Assembly: GCA_963627915.1 (NCBI GenBank)
Contig: CAVGCY010000060.1
Span: 24,184 to 88,183 of the forward strand
From: CALACW01 sp963627915
GTDB taxonomy: Bacteria > Bacillota > Clostridia > Oscillospirales > Acutalibacteraceae
DNA length: 64,000 nt
Direction: 5' to 3'
Part shown: piece after piece, positions 52,901 through 59,905 of the stretch
Numbering within the stretch: position 1 is the first letter of the stretch
Layout of the letters: every line of letters begins with the position of its first letter
The notes under the pieces: model-generated
What the model saw: the letters and a program-made list of their open reading frames with translations, nothing else
Databases searched by the model: none
Told to the model about the DNA's origin: nothing
Made by a program: the position numbers and the translations under genes

Positions 52901-55334
52901 CAACTTTGACGGTGAGGCTACAACCTCCGCAACGGTTAACGGCGACCTCATTATCAGAGCAAGATGGACGAGAGCCGAGGTTATAGAGGCTACCTGCGAA
53001 ACCTCCGGTTATACAAGACACATCTATACTGATGATGAAACTAAATATTACGATACCGATATCGTTGTTCAGCTCGGACACGACTGGACGGACGGTCAGG
53101 TTCTGATGGAGGCGACATGTAAGAGCGCAGGCGTTCAGCAGACTGTCTGCTCACGCTGTAAAAAGACGGGAACAAAGACGATTCCCGTTAACCCCGATAA
53201 CCATGCGGGTCAGACCTCAACAACCGTTACAAAAGCGGCAACATGTACGGAAACCGGAAGTCAGTACATAACATGTCTTGACTGTAACGAGGTTATCCGC
53301 ACAGAGGAGATTCCCGTTCTCGGACATCAGTTTAAGGACATCGTTTATGCTCCCACATGTACGGCTCAGGGCTACACGGCTCACATATGCCAGAGAGAGG
53401 GATGCACATATTCTTACAGCGATACTTTCGTTGATATGACTCCTCATCCGTACAACGACGGCGTTGTAACGAAGAAATCAACCTGTAAGGAACAGGGCGA
53501 AATAACCTATACATGTACCGTCTGCGGATATAAGGACGTTAAGAGCCTTGATATCGATCCGAATAATCATGCCGGTACAACTCATACGGAAATTACAACC
53601 GAAGCAAAGTGCGAAACGGACGGAGTTCTCAGCACAATATGCGACGATTGTTCAAAGGTAATTAAAACGGAAGCCATCCCGGCGACCGGTCACGACTGGG
53701 ACGACGGTGTTGTAACAAAAGAGCCGACCGAGGACGAAAAGGGTATCAGAACGTATACCTGTAAAATCTGCGGCGCAATAAAGACCGAGGAAATTCCCGA
53801 GCTTGTCCATGAGCACAGCTACACGGATACGGTAGTTGACCCGACGTGTACCGAGGACGGATATACGCTCCATGTATGCCGCTGCGGCGACACATATAAG
53901 GATAATATTGTTCCCAATCTCGGCGGACATAAATACGTTAAGACCGTTACAAAGGTTGCAAACTGTATTGAAACGGGTAACAATCATTACGAATGCTCCG
54001 TTTGTCATAATACATATGATGAAACGGTTGCCGTTGATTCTGCTAATCATACAGGCGGAACATATGACCAGATAATCACCGCTCCGACTTGTGAGAGCGA
54101 TGGTTCAACCGGCACGTACTGCGAGAGCTGTCATGCGCTTCTCAATACGACGGTAAACGAAAAGTACGGTCATGACTGGGTTCTTATCGACTCCGTTGCT
54201 TCAACCTGTTCGGTAAAGGGCTATGAGCTTAAGAAGTGTTCAAGATGCCTTACGTCAAAAACGTTTGAGCTTGACCTCGACCCCGATAATCATACCTCAA
54301 ATACATACGAGTATATTGTTAAAAACGTAACGTGTACGGAGGACGGAATTATTTCTATCCGTTGTACAGGATGCGACCATGAATTTGAAACAAAGACCGT
54401 AAAGGCAACGGGACACAATTACGAAAGCGTTGTTACAAAAGAGCCTAAGTGCGAAGTTCCCGGTGAAATGAGATATACCTGCGCAAACTGCGGAGATACC
54501 TACACAGAGGAAATCCCGGCGCTTGAGCATGAGTATATCGGCGTTGTTACAAAGTCAAATTCATGCTTCTCTTCGGGAATTATGACATATACCTGCTCTC
54601 TTTGCGGTAAGTCGTATACCGAAATTATTCCCGCAATCGGACATCACGATTATAAAGAAACAATCGATAAGCCCGCAACTTGTACGGAGATGGGTCATTC
54701 GACCTTCACATGCTCTGTCTGCGGCGACAGCTATGAAAAGGATATCCCCGCGTCCGGACATTTCTATGAGGATATCGTAGTTGAGGCAACATGCCAGCAC
54801 GGCGGTTATACGATTCATACGTGTATCGTCTGCGGAGACAATTATACCGATTCGGAGACTCCCGTTTCCGACCATCACTGGGACGACGGCGTTGAATTAA
54901 AGGGCGCAACGTGTACGAGAGCCGCAACGATTCTCTACACTTGTAAGGACTGCGGAGCGCAGAAAGCCGTTACCGTCGGCTCCGCTTCTCATAAGTTCGG
55001 CGACTGGGTAATCATTAAAGAGGCTACCTGCACGACATACGGTATCAGAAGCTGTGAATGCTCGGTCTGCGGACAGGGCAAGACGGAGTTCACTCCCTAT
55101 GCCGACCACCACTACGTAAAAGCCGGCGTTGATTCCGACGGTGTATCATGGAATTACTGCGACGTCTGCGGTAAGAAGATTGTCGCCTCCGACGACGGTT
55201 CGGGCGAAACTCACGAGAAGGACGCTTGCGACATCTGCGGTAAGGTTCATAAGAAGGGCGACCTCTTCGCAACACTCTTCTGCTTCCTGATGAGAATAGT
55301 TAAGTTCTTCAGAAACCTTTTTAACAAAGGATAA
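49920..55334 (+). CDS. 1,804-residue cell-surface protein with MABP-like, Listeria-Bacteroides and Cys-pair repeats
   Basis: Signal peptide (residues 1-30, ASA), then three MABP-like units each containing LN-x-GAGG-x-x-I/L (about residues 40-220), Listeria-Bacteroides repeats of the Flg_new type (GYTFDGWYTN, GYTFAGWKPS, GYIFKGWSTS), a beta-sandwich-like insert, and from about residue 1020 to 1780 some 18 repeats of about 40 residues with the layout x-x-TC-x4-G-x5-C-x2-C-G...E-I-P-x2-GH. Each repeat has a CxxC pair plus one upstream Cys and a closing His, so they may be small metal-binding or disulfide modules. It ends LMRIVKFFRNLFNKG, a basic aromatic tail, with no LPxTG. GGAGG precedes the ATG. 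Confidence 0.75.
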   Translation: MRKITKKLTVAFSVLLIALTVIGGINVFEPVEASAATYDRVYSTEYYYPSTTTQMGWFAVGWGATGGRAKKAVTNAGYNAWGKDLNDGAGGSYIKLGYKTTTNDMVNTVRDVRVYVGGDPPDTYTYNGCVYEKVGTSATSASYPNAYADGVVDLNRGAGGDYLYLFITRDPKAGPPITSADVTEDIKWTTACYLNTEQSNYADLNRGAGGDDIRFNYQSSITTTINSLPLRESMKNAAAYIANSSRYVSVSNLQSALSAAEAVTNTLDAYGLTYKTQSEINTLKTNIDNAINALQTRVYFNANGGSLGGVASSYTFTIGSNTSYDYDVSDKVPTRNGYIFKGWSTSSSASSGSTTTVNVGFNTTLYAIWEQKTLDINFDNIFSLSDWSYNIYSNMLSRPTDASVTADRDAGTVTVTTGANSGNDVYTGYGGSGAYTMKVEPNTTYKFEFDLATNAQAQAFVFSYNLSYQNVNFAGTSLPHMGIYPSGSGKYEMVFTTASTTEYIQVRFGVVNQSTTAVFSNIRIFKNSSPFTEITYPAVRWGYKYDTSTTATGLITPTRLGYTFDGWYTNVNGVGTKYTTSTAVPYSSITLYSNWVLNTYNIIYNSNGGTSADNVEYNITKTVQLPTPTRTGYTFAGWKPSSSSGNWDSSKTYTGELTKMYGDVTLVAQWVPITYTVEYLSATGESKTVSVKYDETFNLIANPFTKQCSEFTGWLYSSDSKTYQPGQSFKNLAEGNGDTVHFTAQWKWVHTYVSAVTTPPTRTKTGVMTTVCSECGDTYTTTVPAIGGQSVVFDPNNGANANYFVGVSGVNTDWTQSGGKYVKTYGGLTITYDPSNETFTLDGTYDPTGEGFVDFYNFDLPGINSGTNTYAITYEYVSGSRPADTGDRAIPCIYLSNGNGAEFAWTDASVSSSKAKASYTTSCGVDGVITAKLQLYYCEGGNATFDNFTFKVKVEIGSSTASSPAAILAKNGTTVSDFKTPVWDEHKFEGWYLTNFDGEATTSATVNGDLIIRARWTRAEVIEATCETSGYTRHIYTDDETKYYDTDIVVQLGHDWTDGQVLMEATCKSAGVQQTVCSRCKKTGTKTIPVNPDNHAGQTSTTVTKAATCTETGSQYITCLDCNEVIRTEEIPVLGHQFKDIVYAPTCTAQGYTAHICQREGCTYSYSDTFVDMTPHPYNDGVVTKKSTCKEQGEITYTCTVCGYKDVKSLDIDPNNHAGTTHTEITTEAKCETDGVLSTICDDCSKVIKTEAIPATGHDWDDGVVTKEPTEDEKGIRTYTCKICGAIKTEEIPELVHEHSYTDTVVDPTCTEDGYTLHVCRCGDTYKDNIVPNLGGHKYVKTVTKVANCIETGNNHYECSVCHNTYDETVAVDSANHTGGTYDQIITAPTCESDGSTGTYCESCHALLNTTVNEKYGHDWVLIDSVASTCSVKGYELKKCSRCLTSKTFELDLDPDNHTSNTYEYIVKNVTCTEDGIISIRCTGCDHEFETKTVKATGHNYESVVTKEPKCEVPGEMRYTCANCGDTYTEEIPALEHEYIGVVTKSNSCFSSGIMTYTCSLCGKSYTEIIPAIGHHDYKETIDKPATCTEMGHSTFTCSVCGDSYEKDIPASGHFYEDIVVEATCQHGGYTIHTCIVCGDNYTDSETPVSDHHWDDGVELKGATCTRAATILYTCKDCGAQKAVTVGSASHKFGDWVIIKEATCTTYGIRSCECSVCGQGKTEFTPYADHHYVKAGVDSDGVSWNYCDVCGKKIVASDDGSGETHEKDACDICGKVHKKGDLFATLFCFLMRIVKFFRNLFNKG

Positions 55335-55401
55335 ATTTTCACGGGCAGATATCGTGTAAATTCAGATTCCGAAACCGAGAAAGTTTTAACAGACAAACGA
55401 C

Positions 55402-55425
55402 GAGCCGGGCAATAGCCCGGCTCGT
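55402..55425. terminator. terminator of the surface protein gene
   Basis: CGAGCCGGG/CCCGGCTCG 9-base stem with loop CAATAG, followed by TTTAC. Confidence 0.75.
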
Positions 55426-55483
55426 TTACGTATGCGGTATAAGGTTTATTTCGCAGATACGGTTTATGTCGAATTTACTGTTT

Positions 55484-55510
55484 AAAAAAAATGAATCTGT
55501 GATAAAATAA
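55484..55510 (+). promoter_or_regulatory. degraded sense promoter of cassette C
   Basis: TTTAAA, 16-base spacer, TAAAAT; compared with cassette D the -35 has lost its C and the spacer is one base shorter. It is followed by the 5' stem of the D type (CCGCAG...CTGCG). Confidence 0.55.
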
Positions 55511-55551
55511 AAAAGTCCGCAGGAGATTCTGCGAACCGAGGAGTTATCTAA

Positions 55552-55805
55552 GCATAAGACAGTCAATTTCATAAGCAAAAAAATATACCGCATCTCAGCA
55601 TGGAGAACGGTATTTTTTTATAGTATGAAGCCTGATTTTCAGATTAAATCAGCTATATTTCTTGGTGCGAAGCAGTTTACGGCAGTCATATTTTTGTTTC
55701 GGCAAGGCAAAGGAACGCAGGAAGCCTCCCGGCTTTCAAGTTTCTTTAACGCAGACGAAGTGAAAATAGGTTGGCGTAAACCTTATGACTTTGGCTTTCT
55801 TATGC
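55552..55805. mobile_element. 254-bp MITE-like insertion in cassette C
   Basis: Imperfect 24-base terminal inverted repeats, GCATAAGACAG... (55552-55575) and its complement (55782-55805), match in 20 of 24 positions. It interrupts the 5' region of cassette C relative to D, with TA as a possible target duplication. It contains its own terminator ATACCG...CGGTAT plus seven T (55585-55619), which would stop sense transcripts before the toxin ORF. No transposase. A related copy starts at 63867. Confidence 0.65.
55585..55619 (+). terminator. internal terminator of the inserted element
   Basis: ATACCG pairs with CGGTAT, then seven T, inside the inserted element. Confidence 0.65.
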
Positions 55806-55884
55806 GTAAAAACGGTAGGCGGTTTGCGCTTTTTATTTCAAGAGGGCGTTTCGCCCTCTTATTAAAAATAAGGGGGTGAGGCTT

Positions 55885-55959
55885 ATGACAGAAGCTATCA
55901 TATACATAACTATTGTTATGATTATCATAGTAACGATTTGTTATAACGCAAAAAAATAA
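55885..55959 (+). CDS. small hydrophobic toxin-like peptide C (24 residues)
   Basis: Starts MTEAIIY, hydrophobic Ile/Val/Met core, ends CYNAKK; identical in sequence to peptide D and close to A. The ORF and ribosome site AAGGGGGTG are intact, but the sense promoter is degraded and an inserted terminator lies upstream, so this copy is probably silent. Its antisense promoter is intact, so the unit may still give antitoxin RNA. Confidence 0.6.
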   Translation: MTEAIIYITIVMIIIVTICYNAKK

Positions 55960-56034
55960 CCGCCCTTAATTGCGCCTAAGGCGGTTATTTTAAATAACCA
56001 ACAGGGGCAAACCGTCTATCGGATAGCTCCTTGT
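55951..56034 (-). ncRNA. antisense (antitoxin-like) RNA, cassette C
   Basis: Minus-strand TTGACA (56064-56069), 17-base spacer, TATAAT (56041-56046); ends in the terminator 55955-55989. Confidence 0.6.
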
Positions 56035-56104
56035 ACTTATATTATATTCAATATTTCCCGATTTGTCAACACCTGCACGGGTGCGTTTTTTTGTCGAATT
56101 GCTG

Positions 56105-56133
56105 TTTACAAAAAGGAATATCTGTGATAAAAT
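56105..56133 (+). promoter_or_regulatory. toxin-like cassette D sense promoter
   Basis: TTTACA at 56105-56110, 17-base spacer, TAAAAT at 56128-56133. The 5' stem of the transcript is CCGCAG/CTGCG. Confidence 0.75.
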
Positions 56134-56251
56134 GAAAAAGTCCGCAGGAGATTCTGCGAACCCTGGAGCTATCTATAAACGGTAGGCGGTTTGCCCTTTT
56201 TATTTCAAGAGGGCGTTTCGCCCTCTTATTAAAAATAAGGGGGTGAGGCTT

Positions 56252-56326
56252 ATGACAGAAGCTATCATATACATAACTATTGTTATGATTATCATAGTAA
56301 CGATTTGTTATAACGCAAAAAAATAA
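56252..56326 (+). CDS. small hydrophobic toxin-like peptide D (24 residues)
   Basis: Same sequence as peptide C. Ribosome site AAGGGGGTG about 7 bases before ATG; upstream hairpin GAGGGCG/CGCCCTC and CCCTT box as in A. The stop codon lies inside the terminator stem (56322-56356). With an intact promoter it is the best candidate for an expressed member of the C/D pair. Confidence 0.7.
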   Translation: MTEAIIYITIVMIIIVTICYNAKK

Positions 56327-56401
56327 CCGCCCTTAATTGCGCCTAAGGCGGTTATTTTAAATAACCAACAGGGGCAAACCGTCTATCGGATAGCTCCTTG
56401 T
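56316..56401 (-). ncRNA. antisense (antitoxin-like) RNA, cassette D
   Basis: Minus-strand TTGACA (56421-56426), 17-base spacer, TATAAT (56408-56413). Hairpin CTAT-CCG-ATAG replaces CTGT-CCG-ACAG of A and B, a compensated change. Ends in the terminator 56322-56356. Confidence 0.65.
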
Positions 56402-56442
56402 ACTTATATTATATTCAATATTTCCCGATTTGTCAACCGCAT

Positions 56443-56474
56443 AAACAATAATTCAGCTCGGCAAATTATTGTTT
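56443..56474. repeat. stop-codon palindrome, copy 7
   Basis: Perfect 11-base arms AAACAATAATT and AATTATTGTTT with a 10-base loop. The right arm contains the CAA-TAA end of the PBP gene on the minus strand. Confidence 0.7.
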
Positions 56475-58085
56475 TTTTGCATACTCCATCTCAGTGTTAT
56501 ATATTCCGTCCGCTATTGTTTTAAATGCCGGGGCGCAGTCCGTCGACGAATATTTTCCGTGTTCGTTCATTACGACAATAACATATCTCGGATTTTCCGC
56601 GGGGAAGTATCCCGCGAACCACGTATGCAGTACCTCCTCCCCGTTTTCATACCATCCGGACTGAGCCGTTGCCGTTTTTCCGGCGGCGGTATTTTTTTCG
56701 GGTTTTGCATTTTTTCCGCTGCCCTCGGTGACTGTCAGTTCAAGCATTGACTGAATTTTTCTGCATACGCTTTCGGTCATTACCCTGTCGGCGGTTTCGT
56801 TTTTATAGTATGACGTTACCGCGCCGTCTTTGTCGGTAAAGCATTTTATTAAATAAGGCGTTTTGTAAATTCCCGATGAAGCGAACGCCGAATAGACGGC
56901 GGCTATTTGCAGCGGCGAAGCCATAAGCGTTCCCTGTCCGAACGATAAATTTGCAAGCGCGGGGGATGAATCAATCTCGTTCTCGTTCGCAACGACGCCG
57001 CTCTCGCATTCAAATCCGTCGGCAAGTTTTATCTCCTTTCCGAGTCCGAGCGATGAGGCAAGGCTTATTATTTTTTTCGCGCCGGTTGCAAGACCGAGAG
57101 TTATATAATATTCGTTGCATGAAACCGCTGTTGCCTCCGCCATGCCGAGAATGCCGTGTCCGTCGCTTTTGTGGCAGTTGAACACGGTTGAATTTACGCT
57201 TATTGCGCCGTCGCATTCAACAGTCAAATTTTCGCTGATTCCGCTGTCGAGTGCCGCCGCCGCAACTACAGGTTTAAAAACAGAACCGACGGCGTACGCG
57301 CTTAACGCTCTGTTTACAAACGGCGAATCGGCGTCGTTTACGCTTTTTTGCAGATTGTTTCTGTCTATCGACGGTGCAGTCGCAAGAGCCGTAACGGCAT
57401 TGTCGGAAACGTTAAGAACTACGGCGCATCCCGTTAATATTTCGTTATCCTTAAGAGCGTTCTCGCATATAGACTGAATGTTTTTATCTATTGTCAGCGC
57501 GACGCCTGCCTTTGAATAATAATTCTCGTCCTCGATTTTTATAATTTCCCCCGAAAGCGCGGCACCTGAAGCGGAAACGGGAAAAAGCACCCTTAGATAT
57601 GCGGAATTTTCATTTAAAAACGAGTTGTATGTTTTCTCAAGTCCGAACGCGCCGTTTCCCGACGAGTCGAGATATCCGATGAGATTCTGCGCGCAATCCG
57701 AATCCGAATAGCGTTCGTACTCTTCAAACGATAAAATGTCCGAGCCGGCTTTGATTTTTTCGTGTGTTTTTAATAATATGGGCTTTCCCGATGTAAAATT
57801 ATTTTCGATTTTTAAAAATTCGTCTGCGGTCAGATTGTTTTTTAATATATTACGGCTTTGACTGTCCGGCTGCGCCGCCGTATAATAATCGGTTTTCGTA
57901 TTTACCATCGGGCGCATGTTTACGTCGTAAATATATCCGCGCTTTTCGTTTATCAGGTACTGCGAATATTTTACGGAGTCCGCCTTGACGGAGTATCCGG
58001 AGTTGTTTATACAGCCTATTCTTATTAATAATGCAAGGCTTGCCGCGGCAAACAGTGAAAACACGGTAATTATGCGTCTGTTCAT
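56466..58085 (-). CDS. penicillin-binding protein, class B transpeptidase
   Basis: A 539-residue membrane-anchored transpeptidase (anchor about residues 5-23). The catalytic motifs are SVFK (SxxK), SCN (SxN) and GKTATAQSG (KTG with Ala for Gly). The N-terminal YLINEKRGYIYDVNMRPMVN region is a pedestal domain. It fits PbpA/SpoVD-like enzymes of cell elongation or division. The start at 58085 is preferred to upstream in-frame starts since GGGTGA precedes it. It is divergent from the ABC importer and ends in a stop-codon palindrome. Confidence 0.88.
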   Translation of the reverse strand: MNRRIITVFSLFAAASLALLIRIGCINNSGYSVKADSVKYSQYLINEKRGYIYDVNMRPMVNTKTDYYTAAQPDSQSRNILKNNLTADEFLKIENNFTSGKPILLKTHEKIKAGSDILSFEEYERYSDSDCAQNLIGYLDSSGNGAFGLEKTYNSFLNENSAYLRVLFPVSASGAALSGEIIKIEDENYYSKAGVALTIDKNIQSICENALKDNEILTGCAVVLNVSDNAVTALATAPSIDRNNLQKSVNDADSPFVNRALSAYAVGSVFKPVVAAAALDSGISENLTVECDGAISVNSTVFNCHKSDGHGILGMAEATAVSCNEYYITLGLATGAKKIISLASSLGLGKEIKLADGFECESGVVANENEIDSSPALANLSFGQGTLMASPLQIAAVYSAFASSGIYKTPYLIKCFTDKDGAVTSYYKNETADRVMTESVCRKIQSMLELTVTEGSGKNAKPEKNTAAGKTATAQSGWYENGEEVLHTWFAGYFPAENPRYVIVVMNEHGKYSSTDCAPAFKTIADGIYNTEMEYAKKQ

Positions 58086-58155
58086 ATTATCACCCGTTAA
58101 AATCATGCCCCGAAAAAAAACTTTTAAACTTTTTGAATTTTTTTTAAAAAAGGGG

Positions 58156-58184
58156 TTGACAAACGCATATCGCATGATTATAAT
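58156..58184 (+). promoter_or_regulatory. amino-acid ABC importer promoter (perfect consensus)
   Basis: TTGACA at 58156-58161, 17-base spacer, TATAAT at 58179-58184. A hairpin AGCACTT/AAGTGCT (58197-58220) forms the 5' end of the transcript. Confidence 0.85.
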
Positions 58185-58254
58185 AAGGACATCAAAAGCA
58201 CTTCACTGTAATAAAGTGCTACAACATTAACACAAAGAAACGGAGAAATTGAAA

Positions 58255-59097
58255 ATGAAAAAGGCAATTAAAGTAGTATCGATTATTCTTGCTGTTGTAA
58301 TGACCGTATTGTGCTTTGCTTCCTGCTCGGGCAAAACGGACGATGAAACAAAGGCTGATTCGGCGGCTAAGACAGACGCTTCAAGCGCGTCGGATGAAAC
58401 AAGCGACCTTGCTTATGTTAAGGAAAAAGGCAAGCTTGTTGTAGGTATCACGGATTTTGAGCCGATGGATTATCAGAATGAAAACAAAGAGTGGATCGGT
58501 TTTGACGCTGATATGGCAAAGGCATTCGCGGAGAGCCTTGGCGTAGACGTTGAGTTCGTTGAGATTGACTGGGACAACAAAGTTATGGAGCTTAAGAGCA
58601 AAACGATTGACTGCGTATGGAACGGCATGACTCTTACAGATGAGGTTAAATCATCAATGTCCTGCTCTGACGCATATTGCAACAATGCTCAGATTGTAGT
58701 AGTTCCCAAGGATAAGGCAGACAGCTATCAGACCGCAGAGTCTTGCAAAGAACTTAATTTCGCGGTAGAGGCGGGCAGCGCAGGTAAGGATCAGGCTGAG
58801 GCTAACGGTTACAGCTATACAGAGGTTAAGGATCAGGCTACCGCTCTTGCGGAGGTTGCCGCAGGTACATGCGACGCGGCTATCATCGATTCGCTTATGG
58901 CTGCCGCCATGGTAGGCGAGGGAACCGGTTATGCGGATCTTGCGTATACGGTAAAGCTTAACTCCGAGGAATACGGCGTAGGTTTCCGTCAGGGTTCCGA
59001 TATTACCGAAAAGCTTAACGAGTTCTTCGCCGCAAATTCCGAGCTTATGAACACAACAGCCGAAACCTATAAGGTACAGGCAATGCTTATTAAATAA
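58255..59097 (+). CDS. amino-acid ABC importer, substrate-binding lipoprotein
   Basis: A 280-residue solute-binding protein of the polar amino acid family. Lipobox FASC (Cys about residue 23) after a hydrophobic signal, then KLVVGITDFEPMDYQNENKEWIGFDADMAKAFAESLGVDVEFVEIDWDNKV with FEPMDY and GFDADMAKA as the family signature. The ATG at 58255 is preferred over TTG at 58249; GGAG lies 9 bases before it. It binds an amino acid outside the membrane and delivers it to the permease encoded 100 bases downstream. Confidence 0.92.
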   Translation: MKKAIKVVSIILAVVMTVLCFASCSGKTDDETKADSAAKTDASSASDETSDLAYVKEKGKLVVGITDFEPMDYQNENKEWIGFDADMAKAFAESLGVDVEFVEIDWDNKVMELKSKTIDCVWNGMTLTDEVKSSMSCSDAYCNNAQIVVVPKDKADSYQTAESCKELNFAVEAGSAGKDQAEANGYSYTEVKDQATALAEVAAGTCDAAIIDSLMAAAMVGEGTGYADLAYTVKLNSEEYGVGFRQGSDITEKLNEFFAANSELMNTTAETYKVQAMLIK

Positions 59098-59120
59098 GTC
59101 CGGATTATAAAGCAAATAAC

Positions 59121-59145
59121 GGAGAGCGCACAATGTGCGCTCTCC
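59121..59145 (+). terminator. intra-operon hairpin between binding protein and permease
   Basis: Perfect stem GGAGAGCGCAC/GTGCGCTCTCC with loop AAT. The T run after it is weak, so it probably lets part of the transcripts through, giving more binding protein than permease. Confidence 0.65.
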
Positions 59146-59196
59146 CGGCTTTTGAATATTTTCAATTCAAAATTCCCGATAAAGGATGTTACATAA

Positions 59197-59892
59197 ATGA
59201 ATTTTCAGACAATAGTCGAGCAGTTTCCGACGGTATTCGCGTCGCTGAACGTGGGATTCCTGCAGACCCTCAAATTATTTTTTATAACGCTTCTCGGCGC
59301 GATTCCCCTCGGACTTTTAATATCGTTCGGTTCAATGTCGCGTTTCAAGCCCCTGTCCGCTCTCGTAAGAATTATCGTGTGGATATTCAGAGGAACGCCT
59401 CTGATGCTTCAGATTATGATAATATATTTCTTTCCCGGCCTTGTTTTTCATAACAATATATGGGGCAGCGGAGAAAACGGAAGATTTATAGCCTCGTGCG
59501 TTTCGTTTATAATTAACTATGCGTGCTATTTTTCCGAGATTTACAGAGGCGGTATACAGGGCGTTCCCGTGGGACAGCAGGAGGCGGGACTTGTTCTCGG
59601 CATGTCGAAATCACAGATATTTTTCCGTGTTACTCTTATGCAGATGATTAAGAGAATAGTACCTCCGATGTCGAATGAAATTATAACGCTTGTAAAGGAT
59701 ACGTCGCTTGCTCGAATTATTGCGCTGCAGGAAATTATCTGGGCGGGACAGGCGTTCCTTAAAGGTTCTCAGGGTATTTCCGGACAGATTTGGCCGCTGT
59801 TCTTTACCGGCGTTTACTATCTCGTATTCAGCGGAATTTTAACGCTTCTGTTCGGCAGGCTCGAAAAGAAATTAAGTTATTTCAAGGTTTAA
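59197..59892 (+). CDS. amino-acid ABC importer, permease
   Basis: A 231-residue HisM/GlnP-type permease with five or six helices. IFRGTPLMLQIMIIY and the EAA-loop QQEAGLVLGMSKSQIFFRVTLMQMIKRIVPPMSNE are characteristic. AAAGGATG precedes ATG. Works with the binding lipoprotein and the ATPase that follows by 13 bases. Confidence 0.92.
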   Translation: MNFQTIVEQFPTVFASLNVGFLQTLKLFFITLLGAIPLGLLISFGSMSRFKPLSALVRIIVWIFRGTPLMLQIMIIYFFPGLVFHNNIWGSGENGRFIASCVSFIINYACYFSEIYRGGIQGVPVGQQEAGLVLGMSKSQIFFRVTLMQMIKRIVPPMSNEIITLVKDTSLARIIALQEIIWAGQAFLKGSQGISGQIWPLFFTGVYYLVFSGILTLLFGRLEKKLSYFKV

Positions 59893-59905
59893 GGGGGGCG
59901 GAATT

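Larger units (their letters stand above)
55465..56434. repeat. tandem pair of toxin-antitoxin-like cassettes (C and D)
   Basis: Two further units of the same design as A and B, with identical peptides in C and D. C carries the insertion. The 5' stem sequence (CCGCAG...CTGCG) differs from that of A and B (CTCGTGAAT...ATTCATGAG), although it occupies the same place. Confidence 0.75.

Noticed and set aside
55625..55879. 84-codon ORF through the inserted element into cassette C
   Set aside because: It crosses the inverted repeat and the SD hairpin of the toxin unit, lacks a ribosome site, and ends where the toxin leader begins.
46753..56434. CRISPR array or insertion sequence as explanation of the repeats
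   Set aside because: Only two copies per site, no short regular repeat-spacer pattern, no cas or transposase gene.
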